This document shows positions 7,537 through 15,015 of a stretch of 18,212 nucleotides of DNA, piece after piece. Below the pieces are notes generated by a model. The model did no database searches. It worked only from the letters and a program-made list of their open reading frames with translations, and was not told where the DNA came from. The position numbers and the translations under genes were made by a program. Location of the stretch: contig JBPCJY010000241.1 in NCBI GenBank assembly GCA_051004815.1, positions 1 through 18,212 on the forward strand. The letters are read 5' to 3'. The number at the start of each line of letters is the position of its first letter. The first letter of the stretch is position 1. Origin of the DNA: JBBQXY01 sp051004815. GTDB lineage: Bacteria; Chloroflexota; Ktedonobacteria; Ktedonobacterales; Ktedonobacteraceae.

Positions 7537-7715
7537 TACCTGAATAGTCACGTCCACAGAATATTTAAAAAACGTGTAGCTATTCAATTCATTCAATGAC
7601 TTGCCTCTACAAGCGGTTCGAGACATTCAAGGATGAGTGATATCTGCTCTATTGATTTGTCATTGATGACGCCTATGTGGGCGAATTGTGCATTCTAGCG
7701 TACCTGAATAGTTAC
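7537..7715. repeat. Pair of 15-bp direct repeats in the intergenic region
   Basis: TACCTGAATAGTCAC (7537-7551) and TACCTGAATAGTTAC (7701-7715) are direct copies differing at one base and 164 bases apart. They lie in the 553-base gap between the DUF512 start and the GGDEF-EAL start. They could be binding sites or remnants of mobile-element ends. No convincing gene was seen in this gap. Confidence 0.45.
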
Positions 7716-7722
7716 TAAAATG

Positions 7723-7755
7723 AATGTCTGGGTGACAGTGTGTCACCCAGACATT
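7723..7755. repeat. Perfect 15-bp stem hairpin upstream of the GGDEF-EAL gene
   Basis: AATGTCTGGGTGACA and TGTCACCCAGACATT are perfect reverse complements around the loop GTG. The structure is as strong as an intrinsic terminator, but only a short TTT and then CCTCCC follows on the plus strand. It may be an attenuator, a weak terminator for transcripts entering from the left, or a protein site. Confidence 0.6.
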
Positions 7756-7779
7756 TCCTCCCATCACCTGCATAGCGTT

Positions 7780-7855
7780 TTCACCATCCTCATTAATGTT
7801 TCGACTGTTTCATGTCGATACAAACAGCAGATAGTTCACACAAGAGGATGGTGAA
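7780..7855 (+). promoter_or_regulatory. Structured leader that can sequester the purine-rich site
   Basis: TTCACCATCCTC (7780-7791) pairs perfectly with GAGGATGGTGAA (7844-7855), enclosing a second stem: TGTTTCGAC (7797-7805) with GTCG (7814-7817) and AAACA (7822-7826), bulged by four bases. The GAGG inside the outer stem is the only Shine-Dalgarno-like stretch before the ATG at 7864, though it is unusually far away (16 bases). It does not match the known c-di-GMP riboswitch cores as I remember them. Confidence 0.45.
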
Positions 7856-7863
7856 TAGACGTT

Positions 7864-10467
7864 ATGGAACAGGTAGAAGACCAGGTCTATCTTACAGCCA
7901 AAGAAGTAACTCACCTATTAGATCAGGCAACACAGTCAATCACAGATGATTTGCTGGCCAGTGCCTTGAAGATGGATGAGTACAGCATGCAGCCGTTGTT
8001 ACCAACGCAAACCTACGCGACTATTGGCTGTGGTATCGTCATATGGGGTACCAATAACCATCTTATTGATGCGAACGAAGCAGCCCAGCATATCCTGGGT
8101 ATGAGTTTTTACGAGTTACAACAGCACCTGGCTACTCATCCTGGGGGCGTCTTTCTCCTCGCTGACGGTTCCCCACTTGCTATAGAGAAGCAATCCTCAA
8201 CGCTCGCATGGCAAACTGGCATGGCACAGCACAACGTGCTAGAAGGCTTTTTACGTCCCGATGGGAAATGCTGTTGGCTACAGGTAGATGCTCTCCCCGT
8301 GAAAGACATAGAAGGGATGGTGATAGGGGTTGTAGCCAGCTTTATGGATGTGACCACACATGTTGAAGCAGCCCAACATACTCAACAAGAGGAAGGCCTC
8401 TCTGCTGAATGCAAGCGGCTGGAGATGGCCTTGCAAAGCAGTGAAAAACGCTTCAAAATGATTGTTTCTAGCGTACCTGTCGTCTTGAACACGTATGATC
8501 GTTCAGGCATCATTACGTTGTCAATCGGCGGTGGTCTGGTACCACTGGGGCGAGCCCCTGGTGAGTCCGTTGGTCATTCGGTGTATGAACTTTACAGTGC
8601 GTATCCAGAAATGCTCGGTAATATACGTCGCGCTTTAGCGGGCGAGGCTTTTAGTGCTATTAGCCGTGTGCAAGGGCGTATTTTTAATACCCGTTTTATA
8701 CCGATACGCGATCAGTACGACAAGGTCAACAGCCTCGTCAGCATCGCTGTAGATATTACAGAACGTAAAAAGGCCGAGGAATCGCTGCATAAAAATGGGC
8801 AAATTTACCAGGCATTAAGCGAGCAAGCCACCGATCTTGTACTCGTCATTGATGCTGACGGTACATTCCTGTATCTCAGCCCATCGCAGCAACGCATCCT
8901 GGGTTATGATCCGGAAGTGCTGCTCAACAAGAATGTCTTCACCTTCATCCATCCCGAAGATAGAAAACAGGTCAAGGCAGCATTTGGTCTGGCCTTTAGA
9001 GACCCCGAAATAGTCGCAAAAACAGCCTGCCGCTTCCCACACGCGGACGGAACATGGGTAATCCTAGAATGTGCTGGGCGCAATTGCTTGCAAGACCAGA
9101 CGGTGAAAGGGTTTATTGTCAATGCCCGCGACATCACTGGCCAAATCAAGATGGAAGAGACGCTGCGGCACCAGGCACTGCACGATGCCCTCACCGATCT
9201 TCCCAATCGCACCTTCCTTCAGAAACGGCTTAATCAGGCACTCATGAATGCCGAACGCCAGCAAAACAGCGTGGCCCTGCTCATGATGGACCTTGACCGC
9301 TTCAAGGAGATCAATGATACCTTTGGGCACCAGCACGGTGATCTCCTGCTGCAACAGGTCAGTACACGCCTCGTCCAGGCCATTGGCGGTGCCGGTATAG
9401 TTTCCCGCTTAGGCGGTGATGAATTTGCTATCTTACTACCAAAGGCAGATGAGGAGAGTACCGGCATCATCGCAGAGCAACTGCGCAATGTACTGGAAGA
9501 GCCATTTATGATCGCTGGCTACCCGCTCAATGTCGAGGCCAGCGTCGGTATCGTGTTATACCCGCTCCATGGCACTGACGGTTTGACACTCATGCGCAGA
9601 GCCGACGTAGCCATGTATACCGCCAAGAGTACGCACGAGGGCATCGCCTTCTACAAAGCTACCCACGATGACCAGTATAGCTCACGCCGTCTCGCCCTGA
9701 TTGGTGCGCTGCGCCATGCTATCGCGGCAAACGAATTGACGTTGTACTACCAGCCCCAGGTGAATCTCAAAACTGGCTTGACCGATAGCGTTGAGGCACT
9801 CGCTCGCTGGCAACATCCCATTCACGGTTTTGTGCCACCAGACCAGTTTATTACGCTGGCCGAGCAGACCGGTCTCATCAACGCTCTAACGACATGGGCG
9901 TTAGAAACTGCTGTGCGGCAGTGTAGCATATGGCTGCAAGCAGGGCTGAGTCTGAGTGTAGCCGTCAATCTCTCTTCCTGGAACCTGCGCGATGCCACCC
10001 TACCAGAAACTATCATGTCCCTGCTCACGCGCTACTCTGTACCCTCGCAACTGTTACGAGTCGAGTTAACCGAGAGCGCGATTATGACCGATACCGACCG
10101 CGCTTTGGATGTCCTGCATCGCCTCTCCGCGCTTGGCATACACATCTCGGTAGACGACTTTGGCACGGGCTACTCGTCGCTGGCGTATCTGAAACGCTTA
10201 CCCATCGACGAACTCAAGATTGACCGTTCCTTCGTCCAACACATGCTTGAAGTGGAAGCCGATGTCACTATCGTGCGCTCTACCATCATGCTAGCGCATA
10301 ACCTCGGTCTACACGTCGTCGCCGAGGGTGTAGAAGACGAGGCAACGCTGAATCACCTGGCTGACTTTGATTGTGATGTTGCTCAGGGCTACTATATGTC
10401 CCGCCCAATACCGGCAGCCGCGCTCGAGGGCTGGCTACGCAGCTTTCCGCAACTCGTCGCACGGTGA
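7864..10467 (+). CDS. PAS-PAS-PAS-GGDEF-EAL cyclic-di-GMP turnover protein
   Basis: This 867-residue soluble sensor-enzyme has three PAS domains at about 46-170, 195-305 and 310-430. A GGDEF domain follows (motif SRLGGDEF, GGDEF at 517-521), then an EAL domain (EAL at 644-646). The EAL side keeps the full catalytic set: EAL, NLSS, ELTES, DDFGTGYSS (DD at 764-765), KIDRSF, AEGVE and QGYYMSRP. It should therefore hydrolyse c-di-GMP. The GGDEF motif is intact, so synthesis is also possible, but the RxxD inhibitory site normally just before GGDEF is absent (AIGGAGIVSR instead). No signal peptide or membrane segment is visible, so it is cytoplasmic. The start at 7864 lacks a well-spaced Shine-Dalgarno. 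The stop is 4 bases from the convergent permease gene. Confidence 0.95.
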   Translation: MEQVEDQVYLTAKEVTHLLDQATQSITDDLLASALKMDEYSMQPLLPTQTYATIGCGIVIWGTNNHLIDANEAAQHILGMSFYELQQHLATHPGGVFLLADGSPLAIEKQSSTLAWQTGMAQHNVLEGFLRPDGKCCWLQVDALPVKDIEGMVIGVVASFMDVTTHVEAAQHTQQEEGLSAECKRLEMALQSSEKRFKMIVSSVPVVLNTYDRSGIITLSIGGGLVPLGRAPGESVGHSVYELYSAYPEMLGNIRRALAGEAFSAISRVQGRIFNTRFIPIRDQYDKVNSLVSIAVDITERKKAEESLHKNGQIYQALSEQATDLVLVIDADGTFLYLSPSQQRILGYDPEVLLNKNVFTFIHPEDRKQVKAAFGLAFRDPEIVAKTACRFPHADGTWVILECAGRNCLQDQTVKGFIVNARDITGQIKMEETLRHQALHDALTDLPNRTFLQKRLNQALMNAERQQNSVALLMMDLDRFKEINDTFGHQHGDLLLQQVSTRLVQAIGGAGIVSRLGGDEFAILLPKADEESTGIIAEQLRNVLEEPFMIAGYPLNVEASVGIVLYPLHGTDGLTLMRRADVAMYTAKSTHEGIAFYKATHDDQYSSRRLALIGALRHAIAANELTLYYQPQVNLKTGLTDSVEALARWQHPIHGFVPPDQFITLAEQTGLINALTTWALETAVRQCSIWLQAGLSLSVAVNLSSWNLRDATLPETIMSLLTRYSVPSQLLRVELTESAIMTDTDRALDVLHRLSALGIHISVDDFGTGYSSLAYLKRLPIDELKIDRSFVQHMLEVEADVTIVRSTIMLAHNLGLHVVAEGVEDEATLNHLADFDCDVAQGYYMSRPIPAAALEGWLRSFPQLVAR

Positions 10468-10471
10468 CAGC

Positions 10472-11389
10472 TTATTCCTTCACGTCCCGCCGCCACGTTA
10501 ACACGACAGCAATCACAGCGAAAACAAGGGAGTAGACCAGGGCCACGAGCAGTGTCTGAGTGCCAGTCACTGTGACAAAGGGCTGTATACCTATCGTCAA
10601 GGCACTTGTAGGTGTAACCACATCGGGCATCTTGTTCAGGGTTGGGCCAAGCAGGTAGCCGGTGATGTTCAGCCAGAAATCTTGATGGGTGAGACGCATG
10701 GCCAGTAACAAAAATGTCGTGCCAATGTTGTCCACGGGGAACCAGGCCAGGGCCAGGCTCAGGCCGAGCGTCATCGAACGCCCCACCACTGCCGCTGCCG
10801 TCGCCATCAGGATTGATGCGCCCATGCTGACCAGGATAGTCAGGATATAGACCCACATATCCGACCAGAACGTCGTGGTAAGCACCTTCAGCGACTCCAA
10901 GTTGCCAACCAGAGCAAGAGCAGTGAGACAGGTCGCGATTGCATTGAGCAACAGACCACCAACCAGGATCAGGAGAGCAATGATAGCCACCGTCAGCACC
11001 TTCGCCGTCAGCAATTGCAGACGTGCAACACCACGGGCGAGCAGGATGCGAATAGTGCCAAGTTGATACTCCTGCCCAATAGCCGTTGCCACGAGGACAA
11101 TCAGGAAGATGCCACCAAAGGTGCGGATGACGGCCAGACCGCCTTCAAAGTGGTTGTAATAGAAGTTCAACGGTGTTTTTTGCAACGATGAAGCAGGATT
11201 CGTTGACGTGAAGGTCAGGATATAGGGCAAAAGGTTCACGCAGAAAAACAGGAATGCCATCACCCATGTTGCCCATTGATGCCCAATTTTGAAAAATTCG
11301 CCGCGCATAATGCCCAGAAAACTGGGCGTCTCACGATGCATTGGACTGCGTTCCGCCCTCGCAGGTGTCATAATAGTACTGGTACTCAC
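10472..11389 (-). CDS. ABC-2 type transporter permease (exporter operon 2)
   Basis: This 305-residue membrane protein has a polar N-terminus (1-25) and a GIMRGEFFKIGHQW entry motif. About six hydrophobic spans follow, starting at about 40-62, with a large extracytoplasmic loop after the first span (about 62-90) and a terminal span ending in TWRRDVKE. Its ATG overlaps the stop of the ATPase gene by four bases, as in operon 1. It is the likely membrane partner of that ATPase in a BcrAB-like exporter of unknown substrate. Its end is convergent with the GGDEF-EAL gene, with only four bases between the stops and no visible terminator, so the two transcripts probably overlap. Confidence 0.87.
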   Translation of the reverse strand: MSTSTIMTPARAERSPMHRETPSFLGIMRGEFFKIGHQWATWVMAFLFFCVNLLPYILTFTSTNPASSLQKTPLNFYYNHFEGGLAVIRTFGGIFLIVLVATAIGQEYQLGTIRILLARGVARLQLLTAKVLTVAIIALLILVGGLLLNAIATCLTALALVGNLESLKVLTTTFWSDMWVYILTILVSMGASILMATAAAVVGRSMTLGLSLALAWFPVDNIGTTFLLLAMRLTHQDFWLNITGYLLGPTLNKMPDVVTPTSALTIGIQPFVTVTGTQTLLVALVYSLVFAVIAVVLTWRRDVKE

Positions 11390-12360
11390 TGTACACCTCC
11401 CACGCCGCTATTTGTCAGGCGCAGGAAGACCTGCTCCAAATCTTGCGTTGATTGCGCGAGCGCATCAGGCACAAAGCCTGCATTGACCAGGAAGAGGTTG
11501 AGGTCGCGCCCGCGACCTTCAGGAGCCGCTGTAACGATAGCTCCATGTTCATCAATATGAGCACTTTGACCCCACTTTTGGGCCTGGACAAGCGCGAGTG
11601 CCTCCTGCGCACGCTCAACCGTGACCGTAAATTCGCCGTGTCCCGTTGTCAATTCCTCTATCGTCGCTACCGTCACCAGCTTGCCCAGGTTGACAATGGC
11701 GACTCGCGTGCAAATCTGCTGCACCTCTGTCAGTAAGTGACTTGAGATGAATACTGTCTTGTTTTCAGACGCCAAGCGATGCATTAAGTCGCGCATCTCA
11801 ACAATGCCCGCTGGATCAAGCCCATTGGCCGGTTCATCGAGGATGAGCAGGTCGGGGTCTTGTAGCAAGGCGATAGCGACTCCTAGCCGCTGCTTCATAC
11901 CTAATGAGTAGGTGCGAACGCGGTCTTTCTGGCGTGACTGCAAGCCAACCATTTCCAGTACCGCGTCTATACGTTTCTCCGGTACACCACCGAGGACGGC
12001 ACCGACCGCCCGCAGGTTGTTGCGACCAGACATATAGAGGTACAACGCGGGCGTCTCTACCAATGCGCCCACCCTGGGCAGAATATGCGCACCATCTGTC
12101 GCGACATCCTGGCCGAGAATTTCGACATTCCCGCCAGTAGGAGCAATCAATCCCAGTGCCATCCGAATAGTCGTCGTCTTCCCCGCGCCATTGGGGCCAA
12201 GAAAACCAAAAATCTCGCCGCGATACACTTCCAGGTCCAGATTATTAACAGCGATACGCTGCCTATAGTATTTAGAAAGATTCCGCGTGCGTAGCACTAC
12301 TTCGCTTGCATGCTGTCCGGTGATAGTAGTTCCCGGAACATCCATGACCTTTTCAACCAT
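11386..12360 (-). CDS. ABC transporter ATP-binding protein, BcrA-like (operon 2)
   Basis: This 324-residue ATPase has Walker A GPNGAGKT at 55-62, signature YSLGMKQRLG at 141-150, Walker B LLILDEP at 161-167, GLDPAGIVEMR as D-loop region, and an H-loop in SSHLLTE. It has the same architecture and many identical blocks as the ATPase at 1199-2182, so the two are paralogs. The C-terminal 85 residues differ more and may set partner specificity. AAGGAA lies about ten bases before the ATG on the minus strand. The gene is first in a two-gene operon with the permease, coupled by an ATGA overlap. By family it would drive export or resistance to a peptide or other amphiphile; no peptide biosynthesis gene is nearby. 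Confidence 0.92.
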   Translation of the reverse strand: MVEKVMDVPGTTITGQHASEVVLRTRNLSKYYRQRIAVNNLDLEVYRGEIFGFLGPNGAGKTTTIRMALGLIAPTGGNVEILGQDVATDGAHILPRVGALVETPALYLYMSGRNNLRAVGAVLGGVPEKRIDAVLEMVGLQSRQKDRVRTYSLGMKQRLGVAIALLQDPDLLILDEPANGLDPAGIVEMRDLMHRLASENKTVFISSHLLTEVQQICTRVAIVNLGKLVTVATIEELTTGHGEFTVTVERAQEALALVQAQKWGQSAHIDEHGAIVTAAPEGRGRDLNLFLVNAGFVPDALAQSTQDLEQVFLRLTNSGVGGVQ

Positions 12361-12472
12361 AGCCTTTCATTTCCTTTTTCATAATAAGGTATTACAGAAC
12401 ACCCTGTAAGTAGCAAAAGGTGGCGAAAAGGTTCACAGCAGTCCTATCAGGGAAAGATAGCCACAACAATTG

Positions 12473-12500
12473 CCTGCTCTCAGCATAAAAGAAGAGCAGG
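12473..12500. repeat. 8-bp inverted repeat between ABC operon 2 and the phosphoesterase
   Basis: CCTGCTCT (12473-12480) pairs with AGAGCAGG (12493-12500) across a 12-base loop. It lies in the 347-base gap 12361-12707, upstream of both divergent units. Only weak promoter-like boxes are otherwise visible there. A 65-codon minus-strand frame in this gap (to 12589) lacks a good ribosome site and family features and is not called. Confidence 0.35.
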
Positions 12501-12650
12501 AGCAGGTCAAGCACCCGTGTACAGTGAAAATGTTGCGCGAAGGCAATTTCAGGCGATACATTGAGATTCCTCAACCTATTAAGCGGCATCTTTACCTATT
12601 TATCCCTTTTTCATAACCTTCTTCCTCTTTAGTTAGAAACTCCCGTCCGG

Positions 12651-12656
12651 TATAAT
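12651..12656 (+). promoter_or_regulatory. Candidate -10 box for the phosphoesterase gene
   Basis: A consensus TATAAT lies 51 bases before the ATG at 12708. The matching -35 position (TTTAGT, 12628-12633, 17-base spacer) is weak. It supports transcription beginning upstream of the signal-peptide frame rather than of the enzyme frame alone. Confidence 0.4.
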
Positions 12657-12707
12657 TGCCTAAATTAATGTAGTACTTTTATTTTAGTGGCTCGTGGAGC
12701 AATTGTT

Positions 12708-12836
12708 ATGAGTAATCGTAATGAGTCGAAGCGTAGATTGATGATAGTAAATGTAATCGTAGCATTGACCTCAATAGCTATGCTGCTCGCGGTTTTTCTA
12801 TTGCCAGACCATCACATGTGCTGGGCAATGGCATAA
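12708..12836 (+). CDS. Signal-peptide frame of the phosphoesterase (out of frame)
   Basis: ATG 12708 is preceded by GGAG (12696-12699, eight-base spacing) and encodes MSNRNESKRRLMIVNVIV followed by a strongly hydrophobic stretch ending LLAVFLLPDHHMCWAMA, then TAA. The charged N-region and hydrophobic core are those of a secretion signal. The enzyme frame that follows (from 12818) has no ribosome site and no export signal of its own. The two pieces are in different phases. Adding one T to the T5 run at 12793-12797 would join them as LLAVFSIARPSHVLGNG, a sensible signal-peptide end. This is therefore the 5' part of a frameshifted gene, not an independent small protein. Confidence 0.65.
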   Translation: MSNRNESKRRLMIVNVIVALTSIAMLLAVFLLPDHHMCWAMA

Positions 12837-13780
12837 AAAAATCCCACTTCACATCTGAACCCGTCCCCATAAAGACCGTCTTTTTGATTATGATGGAAAA
12901 CAAGAATTGGTCGAGTATTCTTGGTAATTCTTCTGCTCCTTATATCAATAAGACCCTTCTGCCGATGGCATCCCACGCCAATCAATACTATGATCCCCCT
13001 CATAACCATCCCAGCCTCCCTAATTATTTATGGCTTGAAGCAGGAACCAACTTTGGCATTACCCAAGAGGGCACGCCCGCCCAGTTTCATCAAAGTAGCA
13101 CCAATCATTTTGTGACATTGCTGCAAAATGCAGGCTATAGCTGGAAAGCTTATGATGAAGGTATTACAGGAGCCGTCTGCCCATTGCTAGAAAAAGGATC
13201 GTACACCCCAAGGCATAATGCAACACTGTACTTCGATGATGTCACGAATACGAATAATGCTACATCCGCGAATTGCATTGCTCATGAGCGACCTTACCCG
13301 GAACTAGCTAGCGATTTGCAGAATAATACTGTAGCCAATTACAACTACATTGAGCCAAATCTATGCGATGATATGCATGGCACCAAAGGATGCTTGGGAA
13401 CTACAAATACTGAGGTCAAACACGGGGACCTCTGGTTATCGCAAAATGTTCCGCACATTCTCAATTCGCAGGCATATCAAACAGGGGGAGCACTTTTTAT
13501 CGTCTGGGATGAAGGAACGGGTAAAACGAAAAGCTCAGCCGATGGCCCTATTGGCATGATTGTGCTTTCTCCAGATGCAAAGGGGCAAGGATACTCCAAT
13601 GCAATACATTATACGCATAGTTCTACGTTGCTTACTCTTGAGGAAATCTTCGGCCTGACTCCCCTCCTTGGAGATGCTGCCAATGCAAATGCAACGGACT
13701 TAAGTGATTTGTTCATTGCTGCTACTCCAACTGTAACTCCTTCACCTTCACCTTCGCCTTCGCCTTCACCAACTTCATAG
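12818..13780 (+). CDS. Secreted phosphoesterase/acid phosphatase (PF04185-type), 5' frameshift
   Basis: The 320-residue frame encodes a phosphoesterase of the phospholipase C/acid phosphatase superfamily. Visible hallmarks are FLIMMENKNWSSILGN (about 23-38), HPSLPNYLWLEAG (about 64-76), HERPYPELASDL, NYIEPNLCDDMHG with candidate metal ligands D and H, and FIVWDEG. Such enzymes act outside the cytoplasm on phosphomonoesters or phospholipids. The C-terminus is a Ser/Pro tail (five PS units encoded by CCTTCR repeats at 13739-13768), probably an extracellular spacer. The nominal GTG start at 12818 has no ribosome site; real translation should begin at 12708 and needs a -1 type shift. Five cysteines in the body suit disulfides. 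Whether the gene is active, slippage-expressed or broken is open. Confidence 0.8.
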   Translation: MLGNGIKKSHFTSEPVPIKTVFLIMMENKNWSSILGNSSAPYINKTLLPMASHANQYYDPPHNHPSLPNYLWLEAGTNFGITQEGTPAQFHQSSTNHFVTLLQNAGYSWKAYDEGITGAVCPLLEKGSYTPRHNATLYFDDVTNTNNATSANCIAHERPYPELASDLQNNTVANYNYIEPNLCDDMHGTKGCLGTTNTEVKHGDLWLSQNVPHILNSQAYQTGGALFIVWDEGTGKTKSSADGPIGMIVLSPDAKGQGYSNAIHYTHSSTLLTLEEIFGLTPLLGDAANANATDLSDLFIAATPTVTPSPSPSPSPSPTS

Positions 13781-13793
13781 GGGATGGGCAAGG

Positions 13794-13932
13794 GTAGGGG
13801 CCGATTGGGCGCATGAACGAATTGCTATGGACATCCTATCACTGGGACGGGCCGATTATTACCTGTTATTACCTGCCCCCCAGGCAGGGTGCAGACAGGG
13901 TGCGGCGGTGGGCGCGATAAATCGGCCCCTAC
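13794..13932. repeat. REP-like palindromic element, copy 2 (long form)
   Basis: GTAGGGGCCGAT (13794-13805) and ATCGGCCCCTAC (13921-13932) bracket 115 bases. The interior carries a third GGGCCGATTA block, a tandem TTATTACCTG duplication (about 13856-13875) and CAGGGTGC repeats. The right end, TGGGCGCGATAAATCGGCCC and the following CTAC, matches copy 1 (ending 4094) but for one base. No gene was seen in 13781-14001. Confidence 0.65.
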
Positions 13933-14001
13933 AGGGGTTTCGTACGATCTATGCAAGCGGTTCACTTGGTGCTTATTGGGTGCAATGAGGATATTCTTAC
14001 A

Positions 14002-14967
14002 TCAGGCGATACCGATGGTCAGTCCCAATTGCTTTAGCCACTTGCGGTAGGCAATGGCGGTGCGGTCTGAACGCAGGTGCAGCTCAGCCTGCAAATCGAG
14101 CGGCAGCAGTTCGGGCCGCTGCGACTCCACAATGGGTACATCCTGCCAGGTAATCATGTCTTCAAACGCCCGGATTTCTTCTTCAGGAATGTTATCGTAG
14201 TCTTGTGCCACATACGTCCAGGCAATGGATTCGCGTTCGGAAACGGGCGTGACCGTAAAATACATGGCAAAACGGGGTCCAGAGGAAGATTTAAGAAAGA
14301 AAGCAGTCAAGCAACGGACAACATCATACGTATATGTGACTCTGGCTCCTTTTCCTGATCCATCGGGATCAGGTTGCCAGATCGTGATGTCGCGTGCAGT
14401 CACTCCATCGGGTCGGACTTCGGCTTCATAATCATTAATTTCGGCATATTCAGGATCGCCCAGGTAGCCCTGATGGACAAACGGAAAATGGGTTACATCT
14501 AGAAAGTTCTCGATGGCACGTGGGCCGCTAGCATGAAAGTGATACGGGCCACAGTGGATTTTGCGAAACGAGGTGTCATCCCATTGCGCAAAAGGCGGAA
14601 TATCCTGGGATGGATTCCCCAGGCACACCCAGATCCAGTTGTATTTCTCACGCACATGATAGGTTTTCGCACATGCGGTGGTAGGTGGTTTTTGCCTCGG
14701 GTGAGCCGGGAAACGTATACATTGCCCCTCTTCGTTGTATGTCCAACCATGATACGGGCAGATGAGCGTGCAATTTTCGACCTTCCCCAGCGAGAGCCTT
14801 GTGCCACGATGTACGCAGAGGTCGCGCCACGCGTGAATCTTCTCCCCTACGCGCCACAGCACAATATCTTCCTCCAATAGACGCACTGCCATCGGCTTGC
14901 CTTCCGCAAGATCAGGGGCATAGGCGACGACGTGCCAATCGTTGAGCAATACAGGATCATTGAGCAT
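14002..14967 (-). CDS. Rieske [2Fe-2S] non-heme iron oxygenase
   Basis: This 321-residue oxygenase subunit has a Rieske centre C51-x-H53 and C70-x2-H73 (CVHRG, CPYHGW). The mononuclear iron site motif ENFLDVTHFPFVH gives H160 and H165, with D276 in QDVPIVESQ as the likely third ligand. The conserved D157 is the usual inter-subunit electron bridge. The layout fits the vanillate O-demethylase/pheophorbide oxygenase-like branch, which demethylates or hydroxylates aromatic or cyclic substrates. An external reductase is needed and none is encoded nearby. It is probably cytoplasmic. AAGGA occurs about 11 bases before the ATG. The gene lies 48 bases downstream of the Rpn-like gene on the same strand and may share its transcript. 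The substrate is unknown. Confidence 0.92.
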   Translation of the reverse strand: MLNDPVLLNDWHVVAYAPDLAEGKPMAVRLLEEDIVLWRVGEKIHAWRDLCVHRGTRLSLGKVENCTLICPYHGWTYNEEGQCIRFPAHPRQKPPTTACAKTYHVREKYNWIWVCLGNPSQDIPPFAQWDDTSFRKIHCGPYHFHASGPRAIENFLDVTHFPFVHQGYLGDPEYAEINDYEAEVRPDGVTARDITIWQPDPDGSGKGARVTYTYDVVRCLTAFFLKSSSGPRFAMYFTVTPVSERESIAWTYVAQDYDNIPEEEIRAFEDMITWQDVPIVESQRPELLPLDLQAELHLRSDRTAIAYRKWLKQLGLTIGIA

Positions 14968-15015
14968 GGATATGATGTTCCTTTCGCTGTGTAAACGGAA
15001 AGCAAGAGGATGGTA

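Noticed and set aside
7417..7626. 69-codon minus-strand open frame in the intergenic gap
   Set aside because: It overlaps the DUF512 promoter, has no ribosome site or family features, and covers one of the direct repeats.
7780..7855. Known c-di-GMP riboswitch (GEMM-I or II) ahead of the GGDEF-EAL gene
   Set aside because: The conserved core and tetraloop-receptor sequences I know for these classes are not present; only generic stems are seen.
12392..12589. 65-codon minus-strand open frame upstream of ABC operon 2
   Set aside because: Weak ribosome site and no recognisable features; it contains a DNA hairpin and is more likely non-coding leader.
13739..13768. CCTTCR hexamer array considered as a regulatory or CRISPR-like repeat
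   Set aside because: It is a simple in-frame coding repeat for a Ser/Pro tail of the phosphoesterase.
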